From positions 534,124,467 through 534,188,466 of the forward strand of contig OX422213.1 of assembly GCA_949130495.1 (NCBI GenBank): a DNA stretch of 64,000 nucleotides. Direction: 5' to 3'. The notes under the pieces are model-generated. The model did not search any database, was not told the DNA's origin, and worked only from the letters and a program-made list of their open reading frames with translations. The first letter of the stretch is position 1, and every line of letters starts with the position of its first letter. Positions 11,137 to 23,619 of the stretch are shown piece by piece. The position numbers and the translations under genes were made by a program. This DNA is from Sambucus nigra (taxonomy: Eukaryota; Streptophyta; Magnoliopsida; Dipsacales; Adoxaceae).

Positions 11137-11141
11137 ATCAT

Positions 11142-13038
11142 CGTTAGATGTCTACTTCAAATGAGGTGGGCTTCTTGTTCAAATAACTAGTATTCTCGTT
11201 CGAAGGAGACAAGGAGCTCGTTCGAATGACTATCAAGGTCGTTCGATCTACTCAGATTCCTTTAATCTTCAATTTCACCTAATAAATTTCAACAATTACT
11301 TTCAAGGCCCAAAGGATAATCAAATATAGCATTAAAATCCCATATGGTAATGATCTGAATCTAAGAGTTTTATATGTTTACAATTTTTATGGGAAAATAA
11401 TAAAATATTAAGGGAAGATATTACATTCTTCCCTCCTTAGGAAATTTGGTCCTCGAATTATCGATCCGTCAATTCCTCAAATTACTAAGGTTTATCAGTC
11501 CTTATTCTAAGTCACATGAATCCTCCATGACTAATTTATCGAAGTCCTCAATAGCCAAGATGACATCATATGCTCTTTCACAGGGGTTTCCACCAAAGGT
11601 TCAACATGTTCTAACGCTTACCTCCATGCTAATCATCAACGTCACTTAACCGTCCCCAACTCTCCACCCACTTGATGATCTCATTCAATCAAGTTCTAAG
11701 ACTACCTTTCTAATACCCCAACCATACTTATGACCCTATTGGGTAATGCCCTCCAGTGATCAACACTCACCCAAGAGAAAAATGACGTATAACTAACACT
11801 CAGTCTGATTCATCTCCAAGAATCATCTAGAATATTAGGACTACACATCCAAATTTTTACTCAAATTATTGGGTCATCATGACCAAGTAATCTCATCTAA
11901 GCATGTACTAACCTCATATGGCACGTCCCTCACATCGGGCCAAAATGACACTATGTTTCAAATCATGCGTTCAACTAATACCCTCCCACGGGACCCTTTT
12001 ATGAACCTAGGTTACCCTAAGTGTACTACTAGGGAACACGCACCTAAGCACTAAGCCAATCCACCCATCGCGGAAAAACAAACCTAGTGCTATATTTCCT
12101 CGAGTTATAACACTATACGATATCCTCTAGTCATCATCCCACTCCTCATAATCCGAGCCACCGATTGTCATGCTAACCAATCATTAAGTTGCTAATTCTA
12201 AGGCAAATGGACACTATAAGAAAACTGTGAGACAAAAAATGTGGCCACCCACACAAAGAACTCTGTAAAATGTCAAGGACACCTCAGATAAGGGCATATA
12301 TAGTTACTGGGCTACACTGGCGATGCCAGGAACACCCGAACTCTATTAGGCGATACCTCGCCGCACCATGACATGGTACAAATTCGAGCTACCACAGTCG
12401 TGGTAATACCAATCCTCGATTATCGAAACCAAAAGGGACACATAAGAATAAGGAGGAACAAACAATCATTCTGATAAAATCCCATCCGTATGTGTCGGAC
12501 TATGGCTTATGAAAAGTGAACCTAAGTACAATTCCTCCTAGACATTCTCACTGGGTACGAACCTAGCCACATCCTAGCTCAAATCGCCAACCGTGACGAA
12601 TCACATCACAACCATTCATTCTTACTAGACGAAAGAAATATACGAAACTATTTTCCTTTGGAAATTCAAACACCGAACTTTCCTCCACAAGTACGGAGTC
12701 CACCGCAATAAACTTCTTCTCTCAAGATGAAGAGAAAATAAACTTTAGGGCCCAACACAAAGATCTCAAAGCATATAAATATGTAAACTTGGATGTTTAG
12801 ACTTAATGGGTGAAATTAGGGTTTTAGAACTTTTGTAAATAGGTAGGGAATTGATTTTTTCCAAAAGTTCTAAAAAATATGAGTCCAACACGCCTTAAAT
12901 AGTGAAAACACGAATTTCAAGGTGTCGAACTCATTCGAACGAGATCGCATAGTGCGTTCGAATGAGAATACATTCTCATTCTAACAATAACTAAGTTCGT
13001 TTGAACGAGAAGCCTTTCTGTTCTAAAAAACTTCCAAC
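11142..13038 (-). mobile_element. Middle piece of the old minus-oriented LARD-like element
   Basis: On the minus strand, AAGGAGGGAAGAA (plus 11426-11438) is a polypurine tract immediately before TGTAATATC at 11425, the start of a 3' LTR that continues through 11142 and then 778 to 1. Upstream on that strand, 11439 to about 12800, is non-coding internal DNA, and 12800-13038 has LTR-like features including CTATTTAAGG at about 12896. No gag or pol was recognised, so this looks like a large retrotransposon derivative. The element was the target of both younger insertions. Confidence 0.45.
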
Positions 13039-13043
13039 GGGCA

Positions 13044-13619
13044 TGTTGATGTAAAAAATTAGATCGTATCTAATTATTCAATCAGAGATAAAATAAATGA
13101 AACAAAGAGTTTTAAAAGTGGTTCAGCCTTATAAGAATGGCCTACATCCACTGTTATGTTATTACTGAGTGTTTGGGAATTCTCGAATACAAGTTCTCTC
13201 AAGATATTCCGATCCCCTTACAATGAGGATTGTACAATGTATTTATAGCCCTGAGGCTGTAATGTGAAAGGGTAATACATTAAATGATGTACATATGAAA
13301 GGGTAATACATTCAATTCCCCTTAAGCGTATGCGTCTGAATGATAAGCATTTAATGAACAGTTAAACTGTTGGTTATCCTGCTATTAATGCTTTGTTCGA
13401 GGTGCAGCTCGAACCGCCTGAGCTTCTCGGTACTCAAGAGTTCCTCGGAGAGTTCTTGTTCCTCGGAGCGTGTGAGTTCCTCGGGGAAGAAGTGTTCCTC
13501 GTTGTAGTATGGTTCCGCGGAGCGTGCGATTTCCTCGGAAGTGTTTGTTGTTGCCACTTAGATTGCCACGTGTTTTCATTCAATTGGGCCATGTAGGCAG
13601 ACTAAATTTGGTATCAACA
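13044..13619 (-). repeat. 3' LTR of the outer Tat element
   Basis: 576 bp. On the plus strand it begins TGTTGATG and ends TATCAACA. It has one fewer 18-bp segment than its partner at 37178-37771. The reverse-strand TATA box TATAAATA is at about 13240-13247. It contains a G-TTCCTCGG minisatellite (about 13420-13530). Confidence 0.93.
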
Positions 13620-13631
13620 GAAGCCCCCAAT
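13620..13631 (-). other. Polypurine tract of the outer Tat element
   Basis: On the minus strand ATTGGGGGCTTC directly precedes the TG of the 3' LTR. The same sequence stands at 16730-16741 in the inner copy. Confidence 0.75.
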
Positions 13632-16064
13632 GTTTCATAGTTCGAAATTTGAGGAGTGTGGAACATTCTTTCTCGGAATATGGCAATTTTAAACGGTCAT
13701 CCTGAAATTTAGGAGTCTTTTGTATTTATTTCTCCTTCCAAATTCGTAGAATCATGCTTTTTTGAATTTTTTATAACGGCATCGATCTCTGCGTACTTTT
13801 TGTCCTTTTAGCCGCCGGTAGCGTAATCGTTTCTTTTTGCAATCATTACTTTTTCCTTTTCCCAAGGCAGAGTATTTAAGCATCACAGACAATCCCATCG
13901 TCTTCTACTTTTCAAATTTGTATGTTCGAGTTTTCCATTGTCTTACTCTCTTGTGCGTTCATCCTTTTCATCGTTCGTTGTCAACAGATCCACTCTTTTT
14001 CTGTAAGATCTTCTTCCTTCTTCTTCATTTCCTTTATTCATCATGGTTTACCCTGTTGAATCTCTTGATAAGTTTTGCTCTGATTTTTCTATTCCCTCCT
14101 GGGTTATTTTGGAAGAGCTTTCTGAGACTTCTGACTATTTTCGTTTGGCTGAGCGACATTGGTTTCCCAGTCTCTTTGTTGCTGAGTGTGGATTTTCTTT
14201 TCCGCCCAATCCTCTATGTCTGGAATTTTGTCAATATTTTGACGTTGTTCCTGCAAGAATAGCCCCCAATACATGGAGAATAGTTAATGGGGATCATAGA
14301 TTAAATCAAATCCATGGAACTCGCATAGGAATTCCAGAAATCATGTTTTGTTATAGATGGGCAGTTGGTGATAACACCTTTTATTTAAAAACTAGATTTT
14401 TAAATAGGGCTTTAGTGGTTAATCTCCCGGATGCCAATAGGGACTCTTTTGAGCACGGGGTTGTCATAAAAAATTGGTAACATGCTCCTTTATCTGGAGA
14501 TGAAGTTTATCAGGGTCCCAGATGCCCTCCCTATGGCAATGGGATAGGTTATTTTTATTTCATTTTATTTATTTTGAAATTATGCTTCCTCTATATTTAA
14601 TAAAATATGCCACTGATATTTTAAAGTTTATTTATTTGCAGTTGATAGTAAAAGAAAGTGTCCAAAAGAGGCAGACGTTAACATAAGACATTTGAAACTT
14701 ATCTGGAGTTTGCATCAGTCTGTTGCCGACGAGCACATTAGGTCAGCTTCATATCTGCTGCAGTACAAGAGCTACACCACTTCTTTAACTGCTCGTCCGG
14801 TAATAAGCAACGCAGAGCCAGTACCAGCCTCTACCAGTTCTTCGCCTGAGTCACACGTTCCTTTAAGTGAAAGGATGAAGAAGAGAAGACCTCCCACTCT
14901 CTTCGAGAAACCTGCCTCTGGTGCTGGAGAGGCAAAAAGAAGTAAGATTAACGTCCCAGAAGGGACAAAGAAAGTTGATGCGCCTTCCTCGGCTTCTCCT
15001 GTGAAGGTTGTAGAGAGCCCCCCTGTGGCCCCGAGCAAGTCTGCTGCTCTAGGAGAAGTGATTGTAATATCACCGACCAAGAGTTCTTCCTTGGTCAAAA
15101 CTATTCCTGTTCCCCCATGGAAGTTGAAGAAGAGCTCCTCGGTCAATTTGGCTGAAACCATCTCCTAGCCCCCAACTACTGGAACTGGTATTCCTACTTT
15201 TGTTCCCCCGAGCTCTTCCATGAGCTCGTTGAAGACTTGGATCATTCCCGAGATCCAAGGTATTGAAGAGAACCTTTCTCGGGACATGGTTACCTAATTG
15301 GTTGCTCGCCATATTGCTTCTGTAAGTCTTGTTGCTTTGAACTTTTCATCTTTCCTTTGTTATATCTGTCTCTGACTTGATTTCATTTTCTTTTCACAGT
15401 TGGTGAGCTTCTTTAATACAATTTTGAAGAAGGATGAAGCTATTAATGCTTCAAGCTCCTCGTCTGGTGTGGAGGAAGCTCTGATGGGTCTGACACGATC
15501 TTTGGAAGATTCTCGTCAGAAGCATGATGCTGACAAGGCTGTTTGGGAGAAGAAACTTACCTCCACCGAGCAGGAAAAAGCTCAGGTTGTTGAAGTCTCC
15601 AAGGGGTTGGAGAAAAAGGTGAATGCTTTGGAGAAGAAGAATAAAGAGCTTGAAGGGAAGCTCAAGAATGCTGAGGAGTTTGAAGATAAACTCAAGGTTG
15701 CTGAGGAAGAATTAATCTAACTTCGGGAAGTAAGTCGGTAGAAGGAGGAGGTTGAGAATATATTGAAGACTGCTGAAAACCTTCTGTCCAAGAAGCTTTC
15801 CTCAGAGAAGTTGAAGAGAAAATTGGCTGTGAAGAAGTCTTTCAGCACTGGCTGGGACAAGGGGTGGAACAAAGGCTTGGCTGCCATGATGTCGCAAGTC
15901 GAATATGGCAGCCTAAAATATTTTAGATATGGATGGGTCGCAGCTCTTCAGGAGATGAAGGTTGATGAAACTTCTGAGCTCTTATAGCGACACATCCCTG
16001 GTCCCCCTCCAACTCCTGAAGATGAAGAAGAGGACGAAGCTGCCTCCGAATAGTCTTCTATGGT

Positions 16065-16729
16065 TGTTGATGTAAAAAATTAGATCATTTCTAATTATTC
16101 AATCACTGATAAATAAATGAGAGAAAGAATTTTTAAAGTGGTTCAGCCTTATAAGAATGGCCTACGTCCACTGTTATGTTATTGCTGAGTGTTTGGGAAT
16201 TCTCGATTACAAGTTCTATCAAGAAATTCCGGTCCCTTTACAATGAGGATTGTACAATGTATTTATAGCCCTGAGGCTGTAATGTGAAAGGGTAATACAT
16301 TAAATGATGTACATATGAAAGGATAATACATTTAATGCCCCTTAAGTGTGTGCGTCTGAATGATAAGCATTTAATAAATAGTCAAACTGTTGGTTATCCT
16401 GCTATTAATGCTTTGTTCGAGGTGCAGCTCGGGCCGCCTGAGTTTCTCGGACTTCCTAAGCTTCTCGGTGCTCAAGAGTTCCTCGGAGAGTTCTTGTTCC
16501 TCGGAGCGTATGAGTTCCTCGGGGAATATGAGTTTCTCGAGGAAGCAGTGTTCCTCGTTGTAGTATGGTTCCTCGAAGTTTATGAGTTCCTCGGGGAAGC
16601 AGTGTTCCTTGTTGTAGTATGATTCATCGGAGCGTGTGAGTTCCTCGGAAGTGTTTGTTGTTGCCATGTAGATTGCCACGTGTCTTCATTAAATTGGGCC
16701 ATGTAGGCAGACTAAATTTGGTATCAACA
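16065..16729 (-). repeat. 3' LTR of the inner Tat element
   Basis: 665 bp, pairs with 27749-28413. It carries an extra GTTCCTCGG repeat unit compared with the outer LTRs. The reverse-strand TATA box is at about 16260-16267. Confidence 0.92.
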
Positions 16730-16741
16730 GAAGCCCCCAAT
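16730..16741 (-). other. Polypurine tract of the inner Tat element
   Basis: ATTGGGGGCTTC on the minus strand, directly before the 3' LTR. Confidence 0.75.
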
Positions 16742-17152
16742 GTTTCATAGTTCGAAATTTGAGGAGTGTGGAACATTCTTTCTCACAATATGGCAGTTTT
16801 AAATGGTCATCCTGAAATTTAGGAGTCTTTCGTATTTATTTCTCCTTCCAAATTCGTAGAATCATGCTTTTTTGAATTTTTTATAACCGCCTCGATCTCA
16901 GCGCACTTTTTATCCTTTTAGCCGCCGGTAGCGTAATCGTTTCTTTTTGTAATCATTACTTTTTCCTTTTCCCAAGGCAGAGTATTTAAGCATCACAGAC
17001 AATCCCATCGTCTTCTACTTTTCAAATTTGTATCTTCGAGTTTTCCATTGTCTTACTCTCTTGTGCGTTCATCCTTTTCACCGTTCGTTGTCAACAGATC
17101 GACTCTTTTTCTGTAAGATCTTCTTCCTTCTTCTTCATTTCCTTTATTCATC

Positions 17153-19335
17153 ATGGTTTACCATATTGAATCTCTTGATAAGTTTTTCTCTGACTTTTCT
17201 ATTCCCACATGGGTTGTTCTGGAAGAGCTTTCTGAGCCTTTTGATTATTTCCGTTTGGCTGAGGGGCCTTGGTTCCCCAGTCTCTTTGTTGCTGAGTGTG
17301 GATTTTCTTTTCCACCCAATCCCTTGTGTCTGGAATTTTGTCAATATTTTGACGTTGTTCCTGCAAGAATAGCCCCCAACACATGGAGAATAGCTAATGA
17401 GGTTCATAGATTAAATCAAATCCATGGAACTCGAATAGGAATTCCAGAAATCATGTTCTGTTATAGATGGGCAGTTGGTGATAACACATTTTATTTAAAA
17501 ACTAGATTTTTAAATAGGGCCTTAGTGGTTAATCTCCCGGATGCCAATAGGGACTATTTTGAGCATGGGATTGTTATAAAAAATTGGCAACATGCTCATT
17601 TATCTGGAGATGAAGTGTATCAGGGTCCCAGATGCCCTCCCTATGGCAATGGGATAGGTTATTTTTATTTCATTTTATTTATTTTGAAATTGTGCTTCCT
17701 CTATGTTTGATAAAATGTGCCACTGATATTTTAATGTTTATTTATTTGCAGTTGATAGTAAAAGAAAGTGTCCAAAAGAAGCAGACGTTAATATAAGACA
17801 CTTAAAACTTATCTAGAGTTTGCATCAGAGTGTTGCTTACGAGCACATTAGGTCAGCCTCATATCTACTGCAGTACAAGAGCTACACCACTTGTTTCACT
17901 GCTCGTCCGGTAATAAGCGACTCAGAGCCAGTACGAGCTTCTACCAGTTCCTCTCCTGAGTCACACATTCCTTTAAGTGAAAGGATGAAGAAGATAAGAC
18001 CTCCTACTCTCTTCGATAAGCCTGCCTCTGGTGCTGGTGAGGCCAAAATAAGTAAACACGATGTCCCAGAAGGGACAGAGAAAATTGATGCAGCTCCCCC
18101 AGCTTCTCCTGCTAAGGTTGCCGAGAAGCCTTCAGTGGACCCGAGCAAGGCTGCTGCTCCAGGCGAGGTGATTGTCATATCATCGACCAAGAGTTCTTCC
18201 TTAGTTGAATCTATTCCTGCTCCACCGAGGAAGTTGAAGAAGAGCTCCTCGGTCGCTGACATCGTCTCTCAGCCCCCGACTAGTGGAGTTCCCACTTTTG
18301 TTCCCCCGAGCTCTGCCATGAGGTCGGTGAAGACTTGGATCATTCTCGAGGTCCAAGGTATTGAGGAGAACCTTTCTCGGGACATGGTCACCTCACTGGC
18401 TGCTCGCCATATTGCTTCTGTAAGTCTTATTACTTTGCACTTTTCATCTTTCCCTTCTTATACCTGTCTCTGACTTGCTTTTATTTTCTTTTTACAGTTG
18501 GTGAGCTGGTTCAATACAATTTTGAAGAAGGATGGAGTAATTAAAGCTTCAAGGTCCTCATCTGGTGTGGAGGAAGCTCTGGTGGGCCTGACCAAGTCTT
18601 TGGAAGATTCTCGTCAGAAGTATGATACTGACAAGGCTATTTGGGAGAAGAAGCTTACCTCCACCGATCAAGAGAAGGCTCAAGCTGTTGAAGTCTCCAA
18701 GGAGTTGGAGAAGAGAATAAAGGACTTGGAAGGGGAAAATAAAGAGCTCGACAAGAAGCTCAAAAATGCTGGAGAGCTTGAGAATAAGCTCAAGGTTGCT
18801 GAGGAAGAGTTGGGTCAGCTTCGGGAGGTAAATCGGCAGAAGGAGGAGGTTGAGAATAAATTAAAGACTGCTAAAAACCTTCTGTCCGAGAAGCTTTCCT
18901 CGGAGAAGTTAAAGAGAAAAATAGCTGTGAAGAAGTCTTTCAGCGCTGGCTGGGACAAGGTGGTGGAACAAGGGCTTGGCTGCCATGATGTCGCAAGTAG
19001 AATATGGCAGCCTCAATTACTTTAGGGATGGATGGGTCTCTTCTCTACAGGAGATGAAATTGGATCAAACTTCTGAACTCTTCCAGCGATACATCCCTGG
19101 TCCCCCTCCAACTCTTGAAGATGAAGAAGAGGACGAAGCTACCTCCGAAGAGTCTTCTATGGTGATGGGAGATCATCTCCCAGCCATCCAGCCTGCTAAC
19201 GACGAACCTCAGCAAATCATTACTTCTTTCGAGCAACTGCCGGCACTCCCTGAGCAACCTTCTATTCCCTCCGAGTAACCTACTTCCTCGTCCCAGCCTC
19301 CCGAGAAGATTTTGGGAGATAAGAAAAAGGTGTAG
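17153..19335 (+). pseudogene. Antisense accessory gene 1 of the inner Tat element (PF04195-like)
   Basis: Exon 1 is 17153-17657, intron 1 17658-17751, exon 2 17752-18419, intron 2 18420-18497 and exon 3 18498-19335. Both introns keep exactly the sizes of the outer copy (94 and 78 nt); intron 2 is phase 0. Exon 1 is fully open and gives the PF04195-like domain followed by KNWQHAHLSGDEVYQGPRCP. Defects: TAG at 17814-17816 (TGG in the outer copy), a +1 base near 18961 that shifts exon 3, and TAA at 19276-19278 (CAA in the outer copy). The coiled coil of exon 3 (ELEKRIKDLEGENKELDKK) is clear. An AATAAA-like ATAATAAAA lies about 75 bp after the end. Such antisense genes are known from Tat elements such as maize Grande; function unknown. 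Confidence 0.78.
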
Positions 19336-19514
19336 AGTTGTTCGGGTTTCTCTTTATATTTTTCTTTTGTCAAATGTAACCATGAACATGTAACTCTGAA
19401 CCTTGTGATATAATAAAACTTGAACTTTGGTTTTTGCATACTGTTGTCTCTTCTTCATGTTCTGTTTTGATTATTGATTACTTCTTTTTCTTCCTCTGCT
19501 AGTTTCTGACCAGG

Positions 19515-20763
19515 ATGGAATTACTATCTGCTCATGATACCCAGCTGTTGAGGCAATACAATGATTATTTTAAGGCTGGTCACACAGATCTGAGTGCAGC
19601 ACAAATTGTCGACATCCTCGGCCAAGATTCTTCAGAACAGGCAGTTGAGGCCTACCAATACTTGAAGACCTGCTTGATCGTGAAGTGGCCAATAATGTGG
19701 CTTATTATGACATGATTGAGGATCTCCAAGGTACCCTTGAAGACCTTCAGCAACAATACAAATAATCCACTGCTCTTTTGCACGAGGATTTTAAAAGAAG
19801 TATCAGCAACTCAATGCTGATAAGGGGTATGAGAAGCGTTTTGCTGGCTACGGTGTGAGGGAGAGAACTTTGAGGGGTGAGTTCGAGGAGTGCAGACAAA
19901 TGGCCGAGTTGTTGGAGCAAGAGAATAACAACCTGCAAAAAGAGTTGTCTCAATTGAAGTCTGCAGCTTCCACTTCAAACGCCTTGATCCGAGTGACTGA
20001 CGAGGGATTCTCGTTCTTGGAGGTCAAGAACGCCAAATTAAGGGACGAATTAGAGACCTTGAAGAGAGCTGGCCCCTCTACATCTTCTCGTGGACGAGCA
20101 AGAGCTGCTCGGATTTCTGTCGAGGAACAGAGGACTCAATCTGCCTTAGAGAATCGGGCCTTCTAATTAATGGCGAAGAACCAGGCGTTGGCTGAAATGT
20201 CAAAGAAGATCAGGGACCTGGAAGAGCAGCTTTCTACGTAGAAATCTACCTTGGAGAATAAAGATCTCTTCTTCAAAAATCTCCACGAATAGATGGAAAG
20301 ATTGACATATCAATTCCATAAATAGCCCAAGGAATTTTGGATGGCTGGGTACAACGAGGCTCTCTATCACTTGGACGATCGTATCCAGAATGCCAATAAT
20401 GAGGGCTACAGGCAAGGCTGGTTGAATGCCTTAGGTGTGCTGCAACTCGAACAGGGTCATTACCTGTGGGACTACCACGATCCTGGGCTACTCGACCTAC
20501 CCGTGCCACCATTCAGACTGGATATGAGTTGGATCCCTGCTCGGGCCATTCCTCGATGCTTGATTTCCAAATATCTCGATGACTACAATCTTCATTCAAA
20601 TGTCGAGATATCTCATCCCGAGCACCTTCTAGATCGACCATCCGTGATGAATGTCAGGATGTTAAAAGATTTGAACTTTATAAATTCTCCTCTCGCTTTA
20701 AATGATCCGCCTGCTGGCGAGGAACCTATTACAAAAGCAGAGGGGAAAAGACAAGTAGAATAG
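19515..20763 (+). pseudogene. Antisense accessory gene 2 of the inner Tat element, coiled-coil protein
   Basis: Same strand as antisense gene 1 and about 180 bp downstream. The pieces 19515-19715, 19855-20166 and 20341-20763 together match the copy at 28775-30045. The N-terminus reads LLRQYNDYFKAGHTDLS, then two coiled-coil stretches (LEQENNNLQKELSQLKS), an Arg/Ala/Ser linker, and a distinctive C-terminal domain (FWMAGYNEALYHL, QGWLNALG, LDLPVPPF). A frameshift near 19670 and stops between 20166 and 20340 break it. I do not recognise a named family. A T-rich stretch ending CTAG just upstream (19500) could be a splice acceptor, so genes 1 and 2 might be one transcript. Confidence 0.65.
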
Positions 20764-21364
20764 GAATATTAATGTAATAAATTTGTAAACATTTCATTAT
20801 CAATGTAATTTGTTTTTGATTTTAATGAAAGACTTTTATTTTTGTTCGCAATCTTAATTGCTATTGTCTTGTAATTATAAACACTTTACATCTGTGCGTG
20901 CATATCTGTTAAAAACATAATGATATTGTGTTAATTGTCGATTAACTTATTGTCGAATAGCTTGAATTTGTGGTAATTATTTGGCAAAAATAATGTGTTG
21001 TTTATCGACCAACTTAGTAAAAAGTTACGAATATAAAAAATGTTTAAAATGTTTTCGACCAACCAAGGTTGGTAAATTTTCCTTGTCGACCAACTACAGT
21101 TAGTGGGTTTTTATCCCCGACCAGCCATAGTTAGTAGATTTTTTTCTTAAACGTTTCCGACCAACCAAGGTCGGTAAATTTTCCTTGTCGACCAACTACA
21201 GTTAGTGGGTTTTTATCCCCAACCAGCCATGGTTAGTGTATTTTTTCTCTATGAGCAACTTTGGCACTTTTTGAAATAATTTTACCTCCCGACCAACTCA
21301 AGTTGGCATTTTCAAAAATATATTTACTTCCTAACCGACATAAGTTGGCATTTTTAGGAATACT
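20764..21364. repeat. Non-coding spacer with GACCAACC-type repeats
   Basis: Starts with a 3'-UTR-like AT-rich part after antisense gene 2. Between about 21050 and 21250 a 104-bp unit with CCGACCAACCAAGGT and GACCAACTACAGTTAGT is present twice; the outer copy (30360-30470) has it once plus a fragment. No coding region. Confidence 0.65.
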
Positions 21365-21678
21365 TTTATTTCCCGAGGAACATATAGTTTTACTTCCCGT
21401 AGGAATACAAATTTTACTTCCCGGAGGAATACAAGTAGCTTTACTTCCCGGAGGAATACAGGCAGCTTTACTTCCCGGAGGAATATAGGTAGCTTTACTT
21501 CCCGGAGGAATATAGGTAGCTTTACTTCCCGGAGGAATATTGGTAGCTTTACTTCCCGGAGGAATATAGGTAGCTTTACTTCCCGGAGGAATATAGGTAG
21601 CTTTACTTCCCGGAGGAATATTGGTAGCTTTACTCCCCGGAGGAATATTGGTAGCTTTACTTCCTGGAGGAATATAGG
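21365..21678. repeat. 27-bp minisatellite array of the inner Tat element
   Basis: About 13 units with the core TTTACTTCCCGGAGGAATA. The last ten are 27 bp long (ending TAGGTAGC), the first ones nearer 24 bp. The array lies between integrase and the antisense genes, the 3' hypervariable position known to seed satellites in Tat/Ogre elements. Unit lengths divisible by three keep an open frame on the minus strand with an xPIFLREVK repeat; I treat that as a by-product. Confidence 0.85.
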
Positions 21679-21828
21679 TTTCTCGACCAACCTTAGTTGG
21701 TGTTTTCGAGAAAAAAATTGAGTAGCCTGAGCTTTGCCGAGTTTTACCGAGTAGTGTGTAGCACTGGTATTCCCCGAAAAAATTTCAATAAAAAGAAAGA
21801 ATTCGGCAGAATATCTTCATTTTATTCA

Positions 21829-23199
21829 TCACTGATAATACTTGCGTAGGTTCTCTGCGTTCCATGCATTGTTAAACTCCTCCCCTTCTAAAGTTGCTAT
21901 TCGGTAAGTTCCTGGTCGAACAACTTCTGTAACTCGGTATGGTCCATGCCAGTTTGCCTCCAGCTTAATATGCTTTTGAATTACTTTTTTCAGCACATAG
22001 TCTCCTTCTTTTAGGTCGCAATTCTTCACTTTCTTGTTGTAGAACAAAGCTGTTCGCTGCTGGTAAGCAGCATTTCTAATGGATGCTTCTTCTCTAACTT
22101 CCTCGAGCATGTTTAAATCCAATCTTCTCATTAAGTCGTTGACAGGGGAATTGAAATTCAGTACCCTGTGTGTTGGGAGGCCCAACTCGGCAAGTATAAC
22201 AGCTTCACTTCCAAACGCCAGCATATATGGTGATTCTCCAGTTGCTACTCGGGGAGGAGTTCGGTAAGCCTATAGTACTGATTATAGCTCGTTGATACAG
22301 TTTGCTTTCGTATCATTCAATCTTTTCTTCAAGGCATTTAGCAGCGTTCTGTTTGTCACTTCAGTTTGTCCATTGCTTTGAGGATGGCCTGGTGCTGAGT
22401 GGACCTTCAAAATGTTTGACTGATGGCAATAGGCAGCGAACTCCTCATTATCAAATTGTGTTCCATGGTCTTTGATGAAGGCATGAGGAAGACCATATTG
22501 ACAAATGATGTTCTTCCAAACAAATTGGTACACCTTGTCGTACGTCATGCCGATGAGAGGCTCACCTTTAACCCATTTAGTAAAATAATCCACTGCGACG
22601 ATGAGGTATTTGAACCTTCCTCTGGTCGTTGGTAGTGGCCCGACCAAATCTATTCCCCACATGGAAAATGGCCAAGGGGAAGTGATGGGTGTCAACAATG
22701 CTTGTGGAGTTCTTCAAATGGAGGAAAATCGCTGGCACTTGTCACATTTCTTAGCATAGGCTATACAATCAGCTTTCATCGTTGGCCAGTAGTATCCTTG
22801 GGTCATCATCCTTTGCAAGAGTGTCCGACCTGCTACATGTGCTCCACAGGACCCTTCATGGACCTCTTCAATCAATTTTTTCACCTCGGAGGGGTGTACA
22901 CATCTCTGCAAACCTGCCATAATTCCTCGTCTATATAAAATACCGTTAGTTAATACATACCGAGCAGCTTTAAACTTCAATTTCTTGGCTGCGAGCTTGT
23001 CAATTGGTAATTGTCCCTCCTCAATATATGCCCTGATGGAATCCATCCAAGATGGTCCTAAATCAAGGGTGATAAAGTTCATCGTCAGATCATCATCTAT
23101 ACTCCGACCAGCTAAAACTTCAATTGGGATTGTTCTTCGTAGCTCGGTGCGAGTAGCTGATGCTAATCGAGCTAAGGCGTCTGCTTTCGCATTCTCCAT
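21829..23199 (-). pseudogene. Integrase of the inner Tat element (fragmented)
   Basis: Minus strand, three adjacent frames. 23199-22714 has the zinc-binding HHCC domain (HEGSCGAHVAGR, CIAYAKKCDKCQRF). 22698-22282 has the DDE core (WGIDLVGPL, FIKDHGTQFDNEEF, NGQTEVTNR), so all three catalytic acids are visible. 22224-21829 is the C-terminal part ending HLRKYYQ, with a GPYRVTEVVRPGTYRI motif. Short stops separate the pieces. It would insert the cDNA into the host genome. No chromodomain is seen, as expected for Tat. Confidence 0.85.
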
Positions 23200-23619
23200 T
23201 CTTGGTATTCTGACCAGCTAAATAGGGGCAAATTCTGACACCAGCTCCTTTGCCTTTGCATGGTATCTGATCATTAATTCTCCTCTAACTGCATATACTC
23301 CCAACATTTGATTTACAATCAATTGAGAATCAATGAAGACAATAACCTACTGCGCCTCCATAATTTTTGCCAAACTAAGACCTGCAATCATGGCTCCATA
23401 CTCAGCCTCATTATTGGAAGCTTTGAATTGGAAACGTAGGGCGTATTCCATGTCGACTTCGTTCGGAGTGCTCAAAACTATCCCCGCGCCACATCCTCTA
23501 GTGCAAGATGAGCCATCTACATATAACCTCCATATAGGTAACTCGTCTTCAAATTTCTGATCTGACAGAGTTCCTCGGTGAAATATTTGTTGCTTCCTTT
23601 CATCCCCCCTTGATATTTC
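23200..23619 (-). pseudogene. Second (archaeal-type) RNase H of the inner Tat element, decayed
   Basis: Matches the outer copy at 32590-33002 but is broken by frameshifts and stops. Pieces of the YLYGG and AIxxQLMxG regions can be followed. It lies between the Ty3-type RNase H and integrase, the position of the extra RNase H of Tat elements. Confidence 0.6.

Noticed and set aside
13044..16729. Reading 13044-16729 as a small complete element with two LTRs
   Set aside because: TSDs do not match across that pair; GGGCA and ATGGT show that these are 3' LTRs of two nested elements.
21365..21678. CRISPR-like look of evenly spaced repeats
   Set aside because: Units are contiguous without unique spacers, and the DNA is plant nuclear.
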